A stretch of 64,000 nucleotides of DNA from DASPHG01 sp963849605 (GCA_963849605.1 CAWKHX010000002.1:806001-870000), one strand, 5' to 3'; numbered from the stretch's first letter, positions 36,174-45,089 are shown. Translations and numbers: made by a program. Notes: generated by a model not told the origin, from the letters alone.

Positions 36174-36842
36174 GTGCGCGGCCTGTTCGTAACCGGCACG
36201 GACACCGGTGTCGGCAAGTCGGTGGTTGCCGCGGCGATCTGCGCCGGCCTGGCCGAGGAGGGCCGGCGCGTGGCGGCGTTCAAGCCGGTCGTCACGGGGC
36301 TTGACGACCCGCCGGGCGACTGGCCGTACGACCACGAGCTGCTCGCATCGGTTACGGGGCAGGAGCCGTCGGCGGTCGCGCCGTGGCAGTTCGGGCCGCC
36401 CGCGTCACCACATCTCGCCGCCGAGCTGGACGGCGCTGCCCTGGAGCCGACGGAGCTGCTCGCGGCCGCCCGGCGCGCGGGTGCATACGCGGACGCGCTC
36501 GTGTGCGAGGGCGTCGGCGGCCTGCTGGTCCCCATCACACCCGGCTACCTCGTGCGCGACTTCGCCCTCGACCTCGGAATGCCGCTGGTGGTGGCGGCAC
36601 GGCCGAGCCTCGGCACGATCAACCACACGCTGCTCACACTCGAGGCCGCCCGAGCCGCCGGGCTCGACCCGATCGCCGTCGTGATGACGCCGTGGCCAGC
36701 GGAGCCGAGTCGGCTCGAGCGCTCGAACCAGGAGACCGTCGAGCGGCTCGGCGGCGTGCCTGTCGCGACGCTGCCGGAATGCACCCCGGACACGCTCACC
36801 GAGGCGGCCGCGTCGCTGCCGCTCGCGCGCTGGCTCAGCTAG
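36174..36842 (+). CDS. bioD: Dethiobiotin synthetase
   Basis: This 222-residue ATP-dependent carboxylase closes the ureido ring of biotin. The P-loop GTDTGVGKS (residues 8-16) and CEGVGGLLVPI block are typical. It starts with GTG 36174, 9 nt after bioF; a TAATAC hexamer ends 6 nt upstream, so it may have its own promoter as well. Its stop shares CTAG with the convergent SDR gene. Confidence 0.93.
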   Translation: MRGLFVTGTDTGVGKSVVAAAICAGLAEEGRRVAAFKPVVTGLDDPPGDWPYDHELLASVTGQEPSAVAPWQFGPPASPHLAAELDGAALEPTELLAAARRAGAYADALVCEGVGGLLVPITPGYLVRDFALDLGMPLVVAARPSLGTINHTLLTLEAARAAGLDPIAVVMTPWPAEPSRLERSNQETVERLGGVPVATLPECTPDTLTEAAASLPLARWLS

Positions 36843-37547
36843 CTGCGAGCCAGGCTCAGCGTGCTCAGGCCGTAGCCGCCGTCGACGCGGATCACGTCGC
36901 CGGTGATGTACGCGGCGGCCGGGGATAGCAGGAAGGCGACGGTGCCGGCCACCTCGCTCGGCTCGCCGATCCGCCCGAGTGGGAGCGCCGCCGCGATGCC
37001 GTCCTTCACCGGGTCCGGGAGCGCCTTCACCTTCGGGCGTCGCGATCACGCCCGGCATCACCACGTTGCAGCGGATCCCGCGCGACCCCCATTCGGCGGC
37101 CAGGGTCCGGGCCATCCCGACAAGGCCCGCCTTCGCGGCCGTGTACGCGACCTGACCCGGCAGGCCGGTCTCCGCGGAGGCCGACGAGATCACGACCACG
37201 CGGCCGTCGCCGGACTCCGACAGCGCCTCGAACGCGGCGCGGATGACGTTGAACGGGCCGGTCAGGTTGGTCGCGACGTCCTTGTCCCATTCCTCGAGCG
37301 GGAACCGCTCCGCGCGGTGGATCGTGTCGACGACGCCCGCGTTCGCGACCACGGCGTCGCAGCCACCGAGGTCCTCGATCAGCCGGGCCACGCCGGCGTC
37401 CACGGCATCCCTGTCGCGCACATCGAAATCGGAGATGTCGCAGCCCGCCACGGCCCAGCCCGCGTCCTCGAGCTCAGCGACGATCGCTCTGCCGAGACCT
37501 CCCTCGGCGCCGGTGACGATCGCGCGTCGCTGGCGGTCAGCGCTCAC
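36839..37547 (-). pseudogene. SDR-family oxidoreductase with one frameshift
   Basis: From GTG 37547 the protein reads a normal SDR: TGAEGGLGRAIVAELE, VANAGVVDTIH, and the catalytic YTAAKAGLVGMA. After NVVMPGVIATP the frame breaks near 37036 at a CCCG run, and the C-terminus (KVKALPDPVKDG, then GEPSEVAGTVAFLLS and DVIRVDGGYG) continues one base over to 36839. Removing one G restores a complete 3-ketoacyl-ACP-reductase-like enzyme. This is more likely an indel error than decay, because the 3' part is fully conserved. Confidence 0.82.
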
Positions 37548-38241
37548 GCGTGAGCCCGTACCGCTCCCAGTGCTCGTCCGGGATGTCGGCGGGGTCCTTG
37601 TACCAGTACCAAGTGCACGGATCGTGGTCGAAGTCGCCCGGCGGATGGCTGGGATACACCGGGTAGCCGATCCACTGGATCGGCAGCATCTCGTTCATGA
37701 AGGTGCAGTGGGTGCAGTAGATCGGGAAGCCCTTGCGGTTGTAGGCCCAGTCGTGCTCCTCCTCCATCACGGCGTAGCCGTTCTCGCCCTCGTAGCGGCG
37801 GTTCCGCCATAGCCGCTGGCCCGACCCGCAGGGGTTCATCCGGAAGGTGACCTTCTCGTCGTCCTCCTCGATCTCGAACGCGCCCGGGTTCGGTCCGACG
37901 CCGCTCGTCGAGTGCGCGCGCCAGGTGGCGGCGAGGAGCTGGACGATCTCCTTTCGCGGGCGCGCGTCGATCGCCTCGACGCTGCGCTTCCAGTAGCGCT
38001 CCATCGCCCACTTCTGCGACTCGCCGACGGCCTCCTCGCCGAGCCTCTCCTTGACCCACGTCATCGAGGCCGCGATCCCGTCGACCATCATGTCGTGGAG
38101 GAAGCGCCACTCGTGCTTCATCTCCTCGCACAGGCGTTTCGCGCCCTCGAGGTCGCCCGCGTCGATCGCCTCGATGACGCGGTCCATCGTGGGGCGCGAC
38201 ATCTCGCGCAGCTCGTCGTCTGAGAACCAGCGCTCCGCCAT
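37537..38241 (-). CDS. Conserved Cys/Trp-rich protein of unknown function
   Basis: This 234-residue protein has an N-terminal helical half and a C-terminal half with conserved-looking Cys, His and Trp: MNPCGSGQRLWR, HDWAYNRKGFPIYCTHC, IQWIGYPVYPS, and FDHDPCTWYWYKDP. The CTHC pair plus HD motifs suggests a metal or cofactor site. No signal peptide or membrane helix is seen. I cannot name a characterised family. Its stop overlaps the SDR gene start by 11 nt, so the two are probably coupled and may act together. Confidence 0.7.
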   Translation of the reverse strand: MAERWFSDDELREMSRPTMDRVIEAIDAGDLEGAKRLCEEMKHEWRFLHDMMVDGIAASMTWVKERLGEEAVGESQKWAMERYWKRSVEAIDARPRKEIVQLLAATWRAHSTSGVGPNPGAFEIEEDDEKVTFRMNPCGSGQRLWRNRRYEGENGYAVMEEEHDWAYNRKGFPIYCTHCTFMNEMLPIQWIGYPVYPSHPPGDFDHDPCTWYWYKDPADIPDEHWERYGLTRER

Positions 38242-38274
38242 GGCAGCTCCTCTCCGGTCGGAAGTGCGAGCCTA

Positions 38275-38694
38275 ATGGCCATGGAGATGTTCAACATGTT
38301 CATCGGTGAGTGGGAGACCGAGGCCACCCATCCCGCAGTGCCGTCGACGGTGGTGCACGGGCGGGTCGCGTTCGAGTGGCTGGAGGGCGAGAAGTTTCTG
38401 ATCCAACGTGCGGGCAACGACCATCCCGACTTCCCGGACTCCATCGCCGTGATCGGCGAGGTGGATGGGCGGATCGCGATGTACTACTTCGACTCTCGCG
38501 GTGTCCAGCGCGTCTATGAGATGGCACTCGCCGACGGCGTCTGGAAGATCTGGAGGGACGCGCCGGGCTTCTCCCAGCGGTGCACCGGGACGTTCGAGGA
38601 GGACGGCGACACGATCACATGGCGCTGGCAGCTCTCAAAGGACGACTCGACCTGGAACGACGACCTCGAGATCACGTACAGGCGAACGCCCTAG
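38275..38694 (+). CDS. DUF1579-like lipocalin-type protein
   Basis: This 139-residue protein opens with MFIGEWETEATHP and has VAFEWLEGEKFLIQRAG, YYFDSRGVQRVYEM and FEEDGDTITWRWQLS. The pattern of short beta strands matches DUF1579 and related lipocalin-like small proteins. Three in-frame ATGs (38275, 38281, 38287) are possible starts. Function unknown. Confidence 0.75.
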   Translation: MAMEMFNMFIGEWETEATHPAVPSTVVHGRVAFEWLEGEKFLIQRAGNDHPDFPDSIAVIGEVDGRIAMYYFDSRGVQRVYEMALADGVWKIWRDAPGFSQRCTGTFEEDGDTITWRWQLSKDDSTWNDDLEITYRRTP

Positions 38695-38854
38695 CAACGG
38701 TGAGCTCTCGGCGGGGCCCTTCCGCTTGGGTGGAAGCGCGAGCCTGAGCGCCACCCAGAGATACGTGACCCCGAAAGGTGGCGTAATCGGCAAAGGTGAG
38801 TTACCGTCGCCAGCAGGTACCCCAAAAGCCCTCAAGACCCCCGACGAGGTGAAA

Positions 38855-39874
38855 GTGACTAACGTGACCGACCCCCCGCCCACGACGACGACTCCCGACC
38901 CCGGGACCGATGATCGGCGGCCGTCCCTCGTGGCGGGCGTTATTTCCGCTGCGCTCGTGCTGCTGTCGCTGCTTCTCGCGGGCCTCGTGGATCTCGGCGA
39001 CGGCTTCAAGCCCATCGTTCCGACGGTCGACGCCCTCGCGGGTCTCGCGATCGGAGCGTTCATTGTTGACCGCCTGCTGACCTTTGTTCCTCCGTTCGGT
39101 GCCGAGAAGACCCCCGAACAGCGCGCGAAGGACCTAACCCTCCTGCGTTTTGGCTACGGCTCGCTCCTGGGCATGCTCTTCGTCGTACTCACGGATCTGC
39201 GCGCGGTCCAGGTCTTGAGTGCCGAGAACGGCACGACGGTCTCTGCAGGTGTCGACCGCGCGATCGCGGTCCTCGCGATCGCCGGCGGCGTGGCGGGTCT
39301 TGCTCGCCTCTGGTCTGGCATCAACCCGCAGCCCAAGACCGATGCCACCAAGGGCGACAACGAAGGCGTGGACGAGGAAGCGAACACGATGCCAGCCGCA
39401 GGCGCCACCGCACGGATCATTGGCCTCGGCGCCGTCGGCTTCGCAGCCCTGGTTGCACTGCTGTGGGTTGGAGACGACAAGACCGGGGTCGAACTGCTCG
39501 GTGAAGAGACGGATGCCGACGGAGTCGTCACCGTGGTAGTGAGGTTCGGCCTCGTTTTTCTCGCTGCCGCCGTTGCCGAGCAAATTGGCGAGTTCGTCGG
39601 TCGGTTCCTCGCCCTACCAAAGAACAAGAAACCAGTCATCCTCGGCGGGCTCGCAGTAGTGCTCGGCGTTGTCGCAGCGAGGGTCTTTGACCTTTACGTC
39701 CTGCACAACATTGGATTTTTCGGCGCTGAGCCGGGTACCCCGTTGAACGACACGCTCGCGGAGTCATCGAAGCTCGAACGCTGGGGCGATGTATTCCTGA
39801 CGGGTGTCCTAATCGCGGCAGGAACGAAGCCCCTGCACGATCTCTCATCGAGGTTGCGGAAGGCGAAGCAGTAG
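38855..39874 (+). CDS. Polytopic membrane protein of unknown function
   Basis: This 339-residue protein has a Pro/Thr-rich N-terminal tail and about seven hydrophobic helices, beginning with LVAGVISAALVLLSLLLAG, interrupted by a hydrophilic stretch near residue 150 (INPQPKTDATKGDNEGVDEE). The end GVLIAAGTKPLHDLSSRL resembles a motif seen in some small membrane proteins of unknown role. GTG 38855 is chosen because GAGG lies 5 nt upstream; GTG 38849 and 38864 are alternatives. Wobble positions look visibly more AT-rich than in neighbours, hinting at transfer. Confidence 0.7.
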   Translation: MTNVTDPPPTTTTPDPGTDDRRPSLVAGVISAALVLLSLLLAGLVDLGDGFKPIVPTVDALAGLAIGAFIVDRLLTFVPPFGAEKTPEQRAKDLTLLRFGYGSLLGMLFVVLTDLRAVQVLSAENGTTVSAGVDRAIAVLAIAGGVAGLARLWSGINPQPKTDATKGDNEGVDEEANTMPAAGATARIIGLGAVGFAALVALLWVGDDKTGVELLGEETDADGVVTVVVRFGLVFLAAAVAEQIGEFVGRFLALPKNKKPVILGGLAVVLGVVAARVFDLYVLHNIGFFGAEPGTPLNDTLAESSKLERWGDVFLTGVLIAAGTKPLHDLSSRLRKAKQ

Positions 39875-39904
39875 TCAGCACCGAGGTGTGCCGGCCGGTA
39901 GCCG

Positions 39905-41398
39905 TCAGTCGTCGCCCTCGGCCGCGTACTCCACGATCGACTTGTCGATCAGCCACTCGACGGGCGCCCTGTCGTCGGTGTAGACGTCGCCGCCCTCGAG
40001 CGCCGGGGCGAGCCTCGCCGCAGTCGTCCGGACAAGGGGCTCGAGCTCATGCGGAAACTGCGCCGACGCGCGACCGAGCTGGTCCGCGGAGATCGGGCTG
40101 TCGCTGGCGACGACCACCGTGTTGGTCGGGTCCACCGGATCGCGCCGGACCTCGGCGAAGACGTCCCCCATCGTCGCGCTGATGACCTTCTCGAGCTCGT
40201 CCTGGCCCTCGGGGTGGCCGACGTTCACCATCACCAGACCGCCATCGGTGAGCCGGTCCTGGCATTCCTCGAAGAACTCCCGCGTCGTCAGATAGAACGG
40301 GATGTAGGGCTGCCGGTACGCGTCGACGACGATCGCGTCGTAGTCCTTGTCGATCCGGCGTATGAAGGGCCGCGCATCCTCGTGGTGGAGGTGCAACCTG
40401 GGGTTGTTCATGTCGAAGTAGCGGCGGCCTATCTCTGACAGCTCTGCGTCGATCTCGACCCCGTCGATCTCGGTCTCGGGCAGGTACTCCTCGTAGATCC
40501 GCGATGTCGTCCCCGCCGCGTTACCGAGAATCGCCATCGACTCGGGCGGTCCGGCGAGCGTCGCGAACGGAAGGACGAGCAGGTCGTCCCAGTAGTCGCC
40601 GGTCAGGACGCTGTACGGCTCGTACACCGAGTGCCGGGCCTGGCCCTCGTTCAGCTCGAGCTTGCGCTTGCCGAACTCGTCCTCGACCACGCGCGCGTAC
40701 TGGTACGGCGTCTCGGTCTCGTAGATCACCCTGCCGTCGTCGCTCGCCTTGAGGGTCCCGACGGGCAGCGCCAGCAGGACGATGATCGCCGCCGGCGCGA
40801 GCGCGTAGCGGCGGACCGGCCGCAACCCCCACACGGCCACGATCGCGATCGCGAGGGCGAACAGCAGGAATGTGCGGCGCGTGCCGACCAACGGAATCAG
40901 GACGAGCGCCGATACGAGCGTGCCGAACAGGCTGCCGGCCGTGGAGATCGCGTACAGCCGGCCGGCGATCTGGCCGGCGTTCTCGACGCTGTCGACCGCG
41001 AGCCGGAGCGCCCAGGGCGACACGGCGCCGAGGAGCAGCACCGGGATCGCCACCAGCACCAGCACCGCGATCAGCGAGCCGAAGAACGCCCCCGCGGAGA
41101 TCTCGTCCAGCGCGTCCACCGCGACGTCGAGCAGCGGATCGGCCGCGAACGGCACGAGCGCAAGGAGCGACGCGGCCGCGAGCGCCACGAGACAGAGGCC
41201 GCGCATCGTCGGGTTGCGGTCGGCCCACCGGCCACCGAGCCAGTACCCGACCGACAGCGCGACGAGCACGACGCCGATCGTGTTCGCCCACACGATCGTC
41301 GACGCGCCAAAGTAGGGAGCGAGCAGCCGGACGGCCGCGATCTCCGCTCCCAGAGAGCCCGTCCCGACCACGAAAACGAGCAGCGGGAGCGGCGGCAT
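39905..41398 (-). CDS. Membrane-fused spermidine synthase-like protein
   Basis: This 497-residue protein has about seven to eight membrane helices in the first ~230 residues, then a soluble spermidine-synthase-like Rossmann domain with MAILGNAAGTTSRIYEEYLP, GVEIDAELSEIGRRYF and VVDAYRQPYIPFYLTTREF. Such fusions bind decarboxylated SAM or SAM-like donors, but their products are mostly unproven. ATG 41398 is the chosen start; a GTG at 41410 is possible. It is divergent from bioA. Confidence 0.82.
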   Translation of the reverse strand: MPPLPLLVFVVGTGSLGAEIAAVRLLAPYFGASTIVWANTIGVVLVALSVGYWLGGRWADRNPTMRGLCLVALAAASLLALVPFAADPLLDVAVDALDEISAGAFFGSLIAVLVLVAIPVLLLGAVSPWALRLAVDSVENAGQIAGRLYAISTAGSLFGTLVSALVLIPLVGTRRTFLLFALAIAIVAVWGLRPVRRYALAPAAIIVLLALPVGTLKASDDGRVIYETETPYQYARVVEDEFGKRKLELNEGQARHSVYEPYSVLTGDYWDDLLVLPFATLAGPPESMAILGNAAGTTSRIYEEYLPETEIDGVEIDAELSEIGRRYFDMNNPRLHLHHEDARPFIRRIDKDYDAIVVDAYRQPYIPFYLTTREFFEECQDRLTDGGLVMVNVGHPEGQDELEKVISATMGDVFAEVRRDPVDPTNTVVVASDSPISADQLGRASAQFPHELEPLVRTTAARLAPALEGGDVYTDDRAPVEWLIDKSIVEYAAEGDD

Positions 41399-41416
41399 TC
41401 CGACCTGCACGATAGC

Positions 41417-41422
41417 TAGCGT
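41417..41422 (+). promoter_or_regulatory. -10 box of leaderless bioA
   Basis: TAGCGT ends 7 nt before GTG 41430. Confidence 0.55.
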
Positions 41423-41429
41423 CGGGCCC

Positions 41430-42731
41430 GTGCCGGATGCGCTTCGAGAGGCCGATCGCGAGTACGTCTGGCACCCCTTCACCCAGCAGCGGGGATGGTC
41501 GTCGGAGGACGCGCCGATCATCGAGCGGGCCGAGGGGACCGAGCTGATCGACACGGACGGCCGGCGCTACATCGACGGCGCCTCGTCGCTCTGGTGCACG
41601 GTGCACGGCCACCGGCACCCGCACATCGACGCGGCGGTGAAGGCGCAGCTCGACCGTGTCGCGCACTCGACGATGCTCGGGCTCACCCACCCGCCCGCGA
41701 TCGAGCTCGCCGAGCGGCTCGTCGGGATCGCGCCGCCCGGACTGAACCGCGTCTTCTACTCCGACAGCGGCTCGACGGCCACGGAGGTCGCCCTCAAGAT
41801 GGCGTTCCAGTACTGGCAGCAGCAGGGCGGCGCGGCGGCGCGCAAGACGCGGTTCGTCTCACTGCGTCAGGCCTACCACGGCGACACCGTCGGGTCGGTG
41901 TCGGTCGGCGGCATCGACCTTTTCCACGCGATGTACCGCCCGCTCCTGTTTGACACGCTCAAGGTCGACCCCGGTGACGCCGACGAGCTCGACTTCGTGC
42001 TGTCCGGCTACGCCGGCGAGATCGCGGCCGTCATCGTCGAGCCGCTGGTCCAGGGCGCCGCGGGGATGATCATGCAGCCCGACGGCTACCTCGCGGCGGT
42101 CCGGGAGCTCTGCGACCGCTACGGCGCCCTGCTGATCTGCGACGAGGTGGCGACGGGATTCGGTCGCACGGGCCGCATGTTCGCCTGCGAGCACGAGGGC
42201 GTCAGCCCTGACCTGCTGTGCATCGCCAAGGGAATGACCGGCGGGTACCTGCCGCTCGCGGCCACGCTCGCGACGGATGCGATCTACGAGGGGTTCCTGG
42301 GCGAGTTCCACGAGTTCCGCACGTTCTTCCACGGCCACACCTACACGGGCAATCCGCTGGCGTGCGCCGCCGCGCTCGCGACGCTTGACGTCTTCGAGGA
42401 GGAGCGGACGCTGGAGCGGCTACAGCCGAAGATCGCGCTGCTCGAGGCGCTCCTCGGCGACGTCGCGGCGCTCGCTGCCGTGCGCGAGGTACGCCAGCGC
42501 GGGTTCATGGTCGGGATCGAGCTCGCGGAGTTTCCGCTCGAGGCGCGGATGGGCCACCAGGTCACGCTCGAGGCGCGCAAGCGCGGCGCGATCGTGCGAC
42601 CGCTCGGCGATGTCGTGGTCCTGATGCCCCCGCTGTCGATCTCCGAGCGCCAGCTCACGCGGCTCGTGGCGATCGTCACAGACGCGATCACGGCGGCCAC
42701 GGGCAGGGCCGAAATGCCTGCCGCCGCCTGA
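41430..42731 (+). CDS. bioA: Adenosylmethionine-8-amino-7-oxononanoate transaminase
   Basis: This 433-residue class III aminotransferase converts KAPA to DAPA using SAM. It has the characteristic YVWHPFTQ start, SLWCTVHGHRHP, LICDEVATGFGRTG and the PLP lysine in CIAKGMTGGYLP. It is separated from bioBFD by 4.6 kb of unrelated genes and has its own leaderless-type promoter. Confidence 0.95.
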   Translation: MPDALREADREYVWHPFTQQRGWSSEDAPIIERAEGTELIDTDGRRYIDGASSLWCTVHGHRHPHIDAAVKAQLDRVAHSTMLGLTHPPAIELAERLVGIAPPGLNRVFYSDSGSTATEVALKMAFQYWQQQGGAAARKTRFVSLRQAYHGDTVGSVSVGGIDLFHAMYRPLLFDTLKVDPGDADELDFVLSGYAGEIAAVIVEPLVQGAAGMIMQPDGYLAAVRELCDRYGALLICDEVATGFGRTGRMFACEHEGVSPDLLCIAKGMTGGYLPLAATLATDAIYEGFLGEFHEFRTFFHGHTYTGNPLACAAALATLDVFEEERTLERLQPKIALLEALLGDVAALAAVREVRQRGFMVGIELAEFPLEARMGHQVTLEARKRGAIVRPLGDVVVLMPPLSISERQLTRLVAIVTDAITAATGRAEMPAAA

Positions 42732-42779
42732 CCGCCGCCGGACTTGTTACCGTGCTGGGCGCTTCGTAGGTCAGCCGAG

Positions 42780-42922
42780 TCCCTGCCTCTCAGAGGGCGG
42801 GGAACGGGGGAACCAAAGGCCATTCACACGGCCGGGGGCGAATCGCGACACAGCCGTCGCGTAGCGCAGCTCTTTCAGCGCGAGCCCGTCAGCTAACCCC
42901 GTAGGCGCGGAAAGAGAGAGGT
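42780..42922 (+). promoter_or_regulatory. c-di-AMP (ydaO/yuaA) riboswitch, copy 1
   Basis: The leader has ydaO hallmarks: GCGGGGAACGGGGGAACC near the start, GGGGGCGAATCGCGACACAG in the middle, and GCCCGTCAGCTAACCCCG followed by GTAGGCG, then GGAAAGAGAGAGG. The outer stem CCTCTC (42786-42791) pairs with GAGAGG (42916-42921). In actinobacteria these sense cyclic di-AMP and typically switch off cell-wall hydrolase genes. It ends 10 nt before the start of a peptidoglycan-binding NlpC/P60-like gene. Confidence 0.92.
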
Positions 42923-42931
42923 TCGAACTTC

Positions 42932-43690
42932 ATGACGGCTCGTGTGCGCCTCGGCGTACTTGCACTCATCGCGGTAGGGGCGACAGCCCTCCCGGCCGGC
43001 GCATCGGCGGCCACTTACGGCTCCCGCACCATGCGCGAGGGAATGCAGGGGAAGGACGTCAAGCAGCTACAGCGCTACCTGACCGGCGCCGGCTTTTCGA
43101 CCAGCGCCGACGGCGAGTTCGGGCCGCTCACAGGCCGCAGCGTGCGCAGGTTCGAGCGCTCCGACGGCCGCCCGGTGAACGGGGTCGTCCCGCGGAAGGA
43201 CGCCAACGCCATCGAGAGGGCGGCCGCCAAGGCCGAGCCCGAGCAGACCGAGCCGGTCGAGGAGACCGCGCCCACCGAGACGAGCCGCGCACGGATCACG
43301 AATGACGGCCTGGCTGTGGCGCCCGCGGACGCCCCGGAGCCCGTCAAGCAGGTGATCGCCGCCGGCAACGAGATCGCGAAGAAGCCATACAAGTACGGCG
43401 GCGGCCACGGAGATTGGACCGACTCGGGCTACGACTGCTCCGGGTCCGTCTCGTACGCGCTCCACGGCGCGGGACTGCTGAATCGCCCGAAGGACTCCGG
43501 CGAGCTGATGGGCTGGCGTTTCTCCGGGCGCGGCGAGTGGATCACGGTCTTCGCCAACTCCGGCCACGTCTATATGAAGGTCGCCGGGCTGCGCTTCGAC
43601 ACGAGCGGGCTGGACGAGGACGGCACCCGCTGGCACGACACGCGGGCCAGCCGCGAGGGCTACGCAATCCGCCATCCACGCGGGCTTTAA
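42932..43690 (+). CDS. Exported peptidoglycan-binding NlpC/P60-like hydrolase
   Basis: This 252-residue protein has a signal peptide (1-26), one PG_binding_1 repeat (about 30-90, with GKDVKQLQRYLTGAGF), an acidic linker, and a C-terminal NlpC/P60-like domain with catalytic Cys in SGYDCSGSVSYAL and His in ANSGHVYMKV. It should cut or bind cell-wall peptides. It is under a c-di-AMP riboswitch and has a longer paralogue directly downstream. Confidence 0.88.
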   Translation: MTARVRLGVLALIAVGATALPAGASAATYGSRTMREGMQGKDVKQLQRYLTGAGFSTSADGEFGPLTGRSVRRFERSDGRPVNGVVPRKDANAIERAAAKAEPEQTEPVEETAPTETSRARITNDGLAVAPADAPEPVKQVIAAGNEIAKKPYKYGGGHGDWTDSGYDCSGSVSYALHGAGLLNRPKDSGELMGWRFSGRGEWITVFANSGHVYMKVAGLRFDTSGLDEDGTRWHDTRASREGYAIRHPRGL

Positions 43691-43769
43691 GCGCATAACG
43701 CCTGGAAACTAAGGGTTTTCACGGAGCGGGCTGGTAGCCTGCCCGACTTCGTTCGTAAGCCACCTGCCG

Positions 43770-43917
43770 AATCTCCGACCGCGCCGCCGGCCGGGGAGCG
43801 GGGGAACCAAAGGCCGTTCACACGGCCGGGGGCGAATCGCGACACAGCCGTTGCGTAGCGCAGCTCTTTCAGCGCGAGCCCGTCAGCTAACCCCGCAGGC
43901 GCCGGAAAGAGAGAGGT
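43770..43917 (+). promoter_or_regulatory. c-di-AMP (ydaO/yuaA) riboswitch, copy 2
   Basis: This leader repeats copy 1 almost base for base from GCGGGGGAACC through GCCCGTCAGCTAACCCCG to GAAAGAGAGAGG, with only a few substitutions in the core. The outer stem differs more. It precedes the second hydrolase gene by 9 nt. A TAGCCT box at about 43735-43740 is a possible promoter. Confidence 0.92.
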
Positions 43918-43926
43918 GCGACACGC

Positions 43927-44871
43927 ATGTCAAACCAGCGAATTGCCGTCCTCGGCCTGACCGGGCTGCTCCTGCTAGGCGGGCTGCCGACCGCCGCCGC
44001 TGACGCCCGTCCCAAGGGCCTGCACAAGGGCGACCACGGCCGCTTCGTGAAGCTGCTCCAGCGCAACCTCAACCGCGCCGGCTTCTCAACGGCGGTGGAT
44101 GGCGCCTTCGGGCCCGCGACCAAGTCGTCCGTAATGAGCTTCGAGCGGTGGAAGCACCGCCGCGTGGACGGCATCGCGACCCGCCGGGACCGGCGCGCGC
44201 TGCGCCGCTCGGCGCGCTTCGGCACACGCCGCCTCCACGTCGGGATGGAGGGCCGCGACGTGCGCGGGCTCCAGTACCACCTCGGCCGCACCGGTTATGG
44301 GACTTCGGTGGACGGCGCGTTCGGGCCGCTGACGCAGGCGGCACTCGAACGCTGGGAGAGCGCAAAGAGCCGGCGGGTCGACGGCGTCGCGACCCGCCCC
44401 GACCAGCACGCGCTCAAGGGCGCCCGCCGTCGCACCGGCGGTGGCAGCACGCCCCTCGTCGGCGCCTGGATCTCGAGCAAGGGCTTCGCACACATCTCGC
44501 CGAGCGCGCCGAGGAAGGTGCGGCGGCTGATCCGGGCCGGAAACGAGATCGCGAAGACGCCCTACAAGTACGGCGGCGGGCACGGCACCTGGAACGACTC
44601 GGGCTACGACTGCTCCGGCTCCGTCAGCTACGTGCTGCACCACGCCGGCCTCCTGGACGGGGCCGCACGCCCCTCGGGCGGCTTCATGAACTGGCGCTTC
44701 GCCGGTCGCGGCAAGTGGGTGACCGTCTACGCCAACAGCGGGCACATGTTCCTGACCGTCGCAGGCATCCGGTTCGACACGACCGATCGCGAGCGCGACG
44801 GCACGCGCTGGCACCGCGACGTTCGCTCCACCGCCGGCTACGCGGTGAGGCACCCGGGCGGTATCGGCTAG
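43927..44871 (+). CDS. Exported hydrolase with two peptidoglycan-binding repeats and NlpC/P60-like domain
   Basis: This 314-residue protein has a signal peptide (1-27), two tandem PG_binding_1 repeats (GRFVKLLQRNLNRAGF and GRDVRGLQYHLGRTGY), and a C-terminal domain with SGYDCSGSVSYVLHHAG and ANSGHMFLTV matching the gene before it. It has one binding repeat more than its paralogue. Riboswitch plus gene were evidently duplicated as a unit. Confidence 0.88.
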   Translation: MSNQRIAVLGLTGLLLLGGLPTAAADARPKGLHKGDHGRFVKLLQRNLNRAGFSTAVDGAFGPATKSSVMSFERWKHRRVDGIATRRDRRALRRSARFGTRRLHVGMEGRDVRGLQYHLGRTGYGTSVDGAFGPLTQAALERWESAKSRRVDGVATRPDQHALKGARRRTGGGSTPLVGAWISSKGFAHISPSAPRKVRRLIRAGNEIAKTPYKYGGGHGTWNDSGYDCSGSVSYVLHHAGLLDGAARPSGGFMNWRFAGRGKWVTVYANSGHMFLTVAGIRFDTTDRERDGTRWHRDVRSTAGYAVRHPGGIG

Positions 44872-44877
44872 CGGGGC

Positions 44878-45060
44878 CTAGCCCTCGTAGGGCGTGAAGT
44901 CGCGCTTGCGCGCGCCGCAGACGGGGCAGAACCAGTCGTCCGGGATGTCCTCGAAGGCGGTGCCGGGCGGCACGCCGCCGTCGGGATCGCCCTCGGCCGG
45001 GTCGTAGATGAACCCGCACGACTCGCAGATCCACATCTGTTGAGTGACTGTCTCGCTCAC
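44878..45060 (-). CDS. Rubredoxin
   Basis: This 60-residue protein has the two iron-binding pairs Cys12-x2-Cys15 (ICESCGFIYD) and Cys45-x2-Cys48 (WFCPVCGARK). It carries electrons in the cytosol, often for alkane or other oxygenases. No such partner is obvious next to it. Confidence 0.96.
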   Translation of the reverse strand: MSETVTQQMWICESCGFIYDPAEGDPDGGVPPGTAFEDIPDDWFCPVCGARKRDFTPYEG

Positions 45061-45077
45061 ACGGCCGCGAAGGTTAA

Positions 45078-45083
45078 TAGGGT
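45078..45083 (+). promoter_or_regulatory. -10 box of leaderless Nudix gene
   Basis: TAGGGT ends 6 nt before GTG 45090 in the short gap after the divergent rubredoxin gene. Confidence 0.6.
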
Positions 45084-45089
45084 GGCGGC

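Noticed and set aside
38465..38854. Upstream in-frame extension of the polytopic membrane protein
   Set aside because: It overlaps the DUF1579-like gene out of frame. GTG 38855 has a proper ribosome site.
38699..38854. Possible structured RNA or riboswitch in the gap before the membrane protein gene
   Set aside because: A 7-bp stem (CGCCACC with GGTGGCG) can be drawn, but nothing matches a known riboswitch core.
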